NCBI GenBank assembly: GCA_002411175.1
Contig: DHRN01000064.1
Coordinates: 7,557-23,330 of the forward strand
Length of the DNA: 15,774 nucleotides
Source: Anaerolineaceae bacterium UBA5311
Lineage (GTDB): Bacteria > Chloroflexota > Anaerolineae > Anaerolineales > Anaerolineaceae
Direction: 5' to 3'
Each line of letters begins with the position of its first letter. Position 1 is the first letter of the stretch. This document shows positions 14,240 through 15,774 of this stretch, in pieces. The translations under genes were made by a program, and so were the position numbers. A model generated the notes under the pieces. It saw only the letters and a list, made by a program, of their open reading frames with translations, made no database searches and was not told the DNA's origin.

Positions 14240-14250
14240 AGAGCCCACAC

Positions 14251-14322
14251 GCGGGTGTTGCCAAGTGGTAAGGCATTAGCTTCCCAAGCTAACATTCGTG
14301 GGTTCGAATCCCATCACCCGCT
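14251..14322 (+). tRNA. tRNA-Gly (anticodon CCC)
   Basis: A complete cloverleaf can be drawn. The acceptor stem is GCGGGTG (14251-14257) with CACCCGC (14315-14321) and discriminator T at 14322. The D-arm closes GCC/GGC with a GG-containing loop. The anticodon stem TTAGC/GCTAA closes the loop TTCCCAA, giving anticodon CCC, and the T-loop is TTCGAAT. The CCA end is not encoded, so it must be added after processing. It reads the GGG codon. It stands alone, divergent from the kinase gene. Confidence 0.96.
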
Positions 14323-14326
14323 CTTC

Positions 14327-14334
14327 TTTTTTTT
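14327..14334 (+). terminator. T-run after tRNA-Gly
   Basis: Eight consecutive T residues start five bases after the mature tRNA end. The tRNA acceptor/T-arm itself could serve as the hairpin. No separate stem is seen. Confidence 0.4.
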
Positions 14335-14400
14335 AACCAGCTAATCTTATATAACTTTCATCTGACAGCAGACCAAATTTGTATTCCAAACGATATTCAC

Positions 14401-15528
14401 TTATATATCAAGTTTGTATACTCTGTGATTCTTATAGTATTTTACACCGAGGTTATCCAGGTCTTTTCGCATCTGGACTGCTGTTTCGGCGACCTGGGTC
14501 AGTTCGGCGTGGATAAAGCGTTTGTTCTGTTGAGCTGCGGTCAGAAGCGCATCGATCAAAAGTGCGTTCCCACCCATACCCTGATATTCGGGCAGGATGC
14601 CAATGCCGTTAAAGTCGAGCCACTGTGTTGTCTTCAGTTCGCGTAACAAACGGATTATTTCAATTGGTCCGAGTTTCCCCTTGTTTTTCTGCATGGCGGC
14701 AGAAGCGTCCGGAAAAGGCAACACAAATCCAACAATGTCGTCATCCTTGTTCAGGATGATCTGGAGCAATTCGGGGATGACAACCTGGATGGCATTATCG
14801 ACTGCGTATTCGAGTTCTCTGTCGCTCAGGGGATAATATTCCCAGTTATTCACAAAGGCACGGTTGTAAGCGTCTTTGATCTTGTAGCGCCATTCCATGA
14901 TGTGCTTCTTATCACGGAAGTTCATAACGCGCATGGACCCTCGTTTTTTAACGATTTCAACAGCGCGCTTAATTTTTTCGGGCAAAACATATTCCTGGGG
15001 TGCAAGGTAACTGGACACGAAATCAACTTCCTTTACAAACCCATAGTTTTCGACCAGGCGCTGATAATAGGGATAGTTGTAATTCATCATGTTCATCATC
15101 TGGCGATGCTCAAATCCTTCCACCTGGATGCCATACCCATCCAACGGACCGTAACCTTTCGGTCCCACAATCCGGGTGAGCCCACGAGCTTTCGCCCAGT
15201 CTTTTACCGTGGTCAGCAGCGCGTCGGCAACTTCCTGGTCGTCAATACAATCAAACAGGTAAAACTCGCTGTCTTTGACCTGGTGATATTTGTTAAACGG
15301 TTTATTCTCCAGCGCGGCAATTTTTCCGACCACCTTGCCATCTTTGAACGCCAGGAAATGATCAGACTCGGAATGATCATAAAAAGGATGCTTTTTCTTG
15401 TTCATCATCGCATAGATATCGGATTTGAAGGGAGGTGTAAATTGTGGGTTGTCCTGGTATAGCTGAAATTGAAATTCTACGAATAGCTTTTGAGATGTTT
15501 TGTCTTTAACTTGAATAATATCGATCAT
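14401..15528 (-). CDS. double-GNAT-fold acetyltransferase-like protein (YghO-like)
   Basis: A 375-residue cytoplasmic protein with two GNAT-like halves. The N-terminal half has a GKVVGKIAAL strand (64-73), then DDQEVADALLTTVKDWAKARG, VGPKGYGPLDGYGIQVEGF (121-139), and MMNYNYPYYQRLVENYGF. This is the pattern of uncharacterised YghO-like proteins, where it normally reads GP..., GLLVDGF, MPYNPPYY. The C-terminal half (about 258-375) carries the acetyl-CoA loop GILPEYQGMGGNALL (310-324) expected of an active GNAT. The substrate is unknown for the family. The frame continues upstream to 15645, but the ATG at 15528 has GGAG four to five bases ahead and begins at the conserved N-terminus, while the extra 39 residues look untranslated. 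It has no obvious operon partner and no clear terminator in the 66 bases before the tRNA. Confidence 0.82.
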   Translation of the reverse strand: MIDIIQVKDKTSQKLFVEFQFQLYQDNPQFTPPFKSDIYAMMNKKKHPFYDHSESDHFLAFKDGKVVGKIAALENKPFNKYHQVKDSEFYLFDCIDDQEVADALLTTVKDWAKARGLTRIVGPKGYGPLDGYGIQVEGFEHRQMMNMMNYNYPYYQRLVENYGFVKEVDFVSSYLAPQEYVLPEKIKRAVEIVKKRGSMRVMNFRDKKHIMEWRYKIKDAYNRAFVNNWEYYPLSDRELEYAVDNAIQVVIPELLQIILNKDDDIVGFVLPFPDASAAMQKNKGKLGPIEIIRLLRELKTTQWLDFNGIGILPEYQGMGGNALLIDALLTAAQQNKRFIHAELTQVAETAVQMRKDLDNLGVKYYKNHRVYKLDI

Positions 15529-15731
15529 GTCGCTCCATTTGGATAAAAAAGAGATATACATGTTATAACCGATTTTGCGCTTACAGGATACGAACTCCCT
15601 TGAATTCCAGAAATTCTCCAGATGGACAGAAAGAATCAAAGCCATCTCAAAAATGTTCGTTTTTCACACATCCTGAAAGAAAACAGAGAATTAGCAGCAA
15701 TTCTCAATATGAATGTGTTTAGATTTAAAGG

Positions 15732-15759
15732 GGGAGCCGGGAGCAGGGAGCAGGGAATA
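15732..15759. repeat. G-rich heptamer tandem repeat, G-quadruplex-like
   Basis: Four tandem heptamers GGGAGCC, GGGAGCA, GGGAGCA and GGGAATA fill 15732-15759. The four G3 runs are separated by constant 4-base spacers, which fits the intramolecular G-quadruplex rule. Short heptamer tandem repeats of this kind are known from intergenic regions of other bacteria, for example cyanobacterial STRR elements. It lies about 200 bases upstream of the acetyltransferase-like gene on the opposite strand. The remaining bases from 15529 hold no other gene that I can see. Confidence 0.6.
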
Positions 15760-15774
15760 GGAACTGGGGTTGGT

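Noticed and set aside
14902..15462. Open frame of 186 codons on the + strand
   Set aside because: It lies wholly antisense to the acetyltransferase-like gene, has no motif and no ribosome binding site.
15529..15645. 39-residue N-terminal extension of the acetyltransferase-like protein
   Set aside because: The ATG at 15528 has its own GGAG and the extension shows no conserved pattern.
1..15774. CRISPR array, transposase, integrase, toxin-antitoxin or defence genes
   Set aside because: I looked for regular repeat-spacer units, IS ends, integrase-type motifs and paired small genes and saw none. The small acidic protein has no partner of antitoxin or toxin type.

Overview
The window looks like a piece of a bacterial chromosome, most likely a Chloroflexota member of the Anaerolineae type. 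That placement is an inference from three things: protein sequence style, a diderm-unlike set of wall genes (Asp23/Gls24 protein, small DgkA/UndK kinase, Asp-type MurA), and dispersed hairpin-rich spacers. No rRNA or other marker fixes the taxonomy. There are no phage, transposase or CRISPR signals. The genes are ordinary housekeeping and catabolic genes, several with informative active-site changes.

Left part (1-4071). About 790 bases carry no convincing gene. They hold two diverged copies of a hairpin-bearing repeat, a terminator-like inverted repeat, a palindrome-rich AT block and a possibly structured leader. These are followed by two genes overlapping by ATGA. The first encodes a 706-residue fusion of a 2Fe-2S domain, an FAD/NAD reductase, an 8Fe ferredoxin and a BFD-type 2Fe-2S domain. 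The second encodes a DAO-family FAD amine dehydrogenase. Together they look like a condensed dye-linked proline/sarcosine-type dehydrogenase complex that oxidises an amino or imino acid.

Central part (4222-13343, all + strand). The order is a RelA/SpoT-family (p)ppGpp synthetase whose hydrolase domain has lost key residues, a small Cys-containing acidic protein, an unknown 174-residue protein, an Asp23 protein, NusB, a large multidomain lipoprotein with a glycoside-hydrolase-like C-terminus, ATP-dependent PEP carboxykinase, and MurA. From 6766 on, genes overlap or lie within about 25 bases of each other, apart from the 31-base gap between the small acidic protein and the 174-residue gene, so much of this is probably one transcription unit. 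PckA makes phosphoenolpyruvate, which MurA uses. The MurA has Asp in place of the fosfomycin-target Cys. A bidirectional terminator closes the block.

Right part (13390-15774). On the - strand are a thioredoxin and an upstream diacylglycerol/undecaprenol kinase. A tRNA-Gly(CCC) is transcribed divergently from the kinase, and a - strand double-GNAT-fold protein lies beyond it. The window ends in a G-rich heptamer tandem repeat with G-quadruplex form.

The strongest points are the RelA-like decay of the hydrolase site combined with an EXDD synthetase motif, the Cys-to-Asp MurA, the fused redox subunit, and the three-fold internal repeat in the lipoprotein. I did not find evidence for a wholly new defence or mobile system here.
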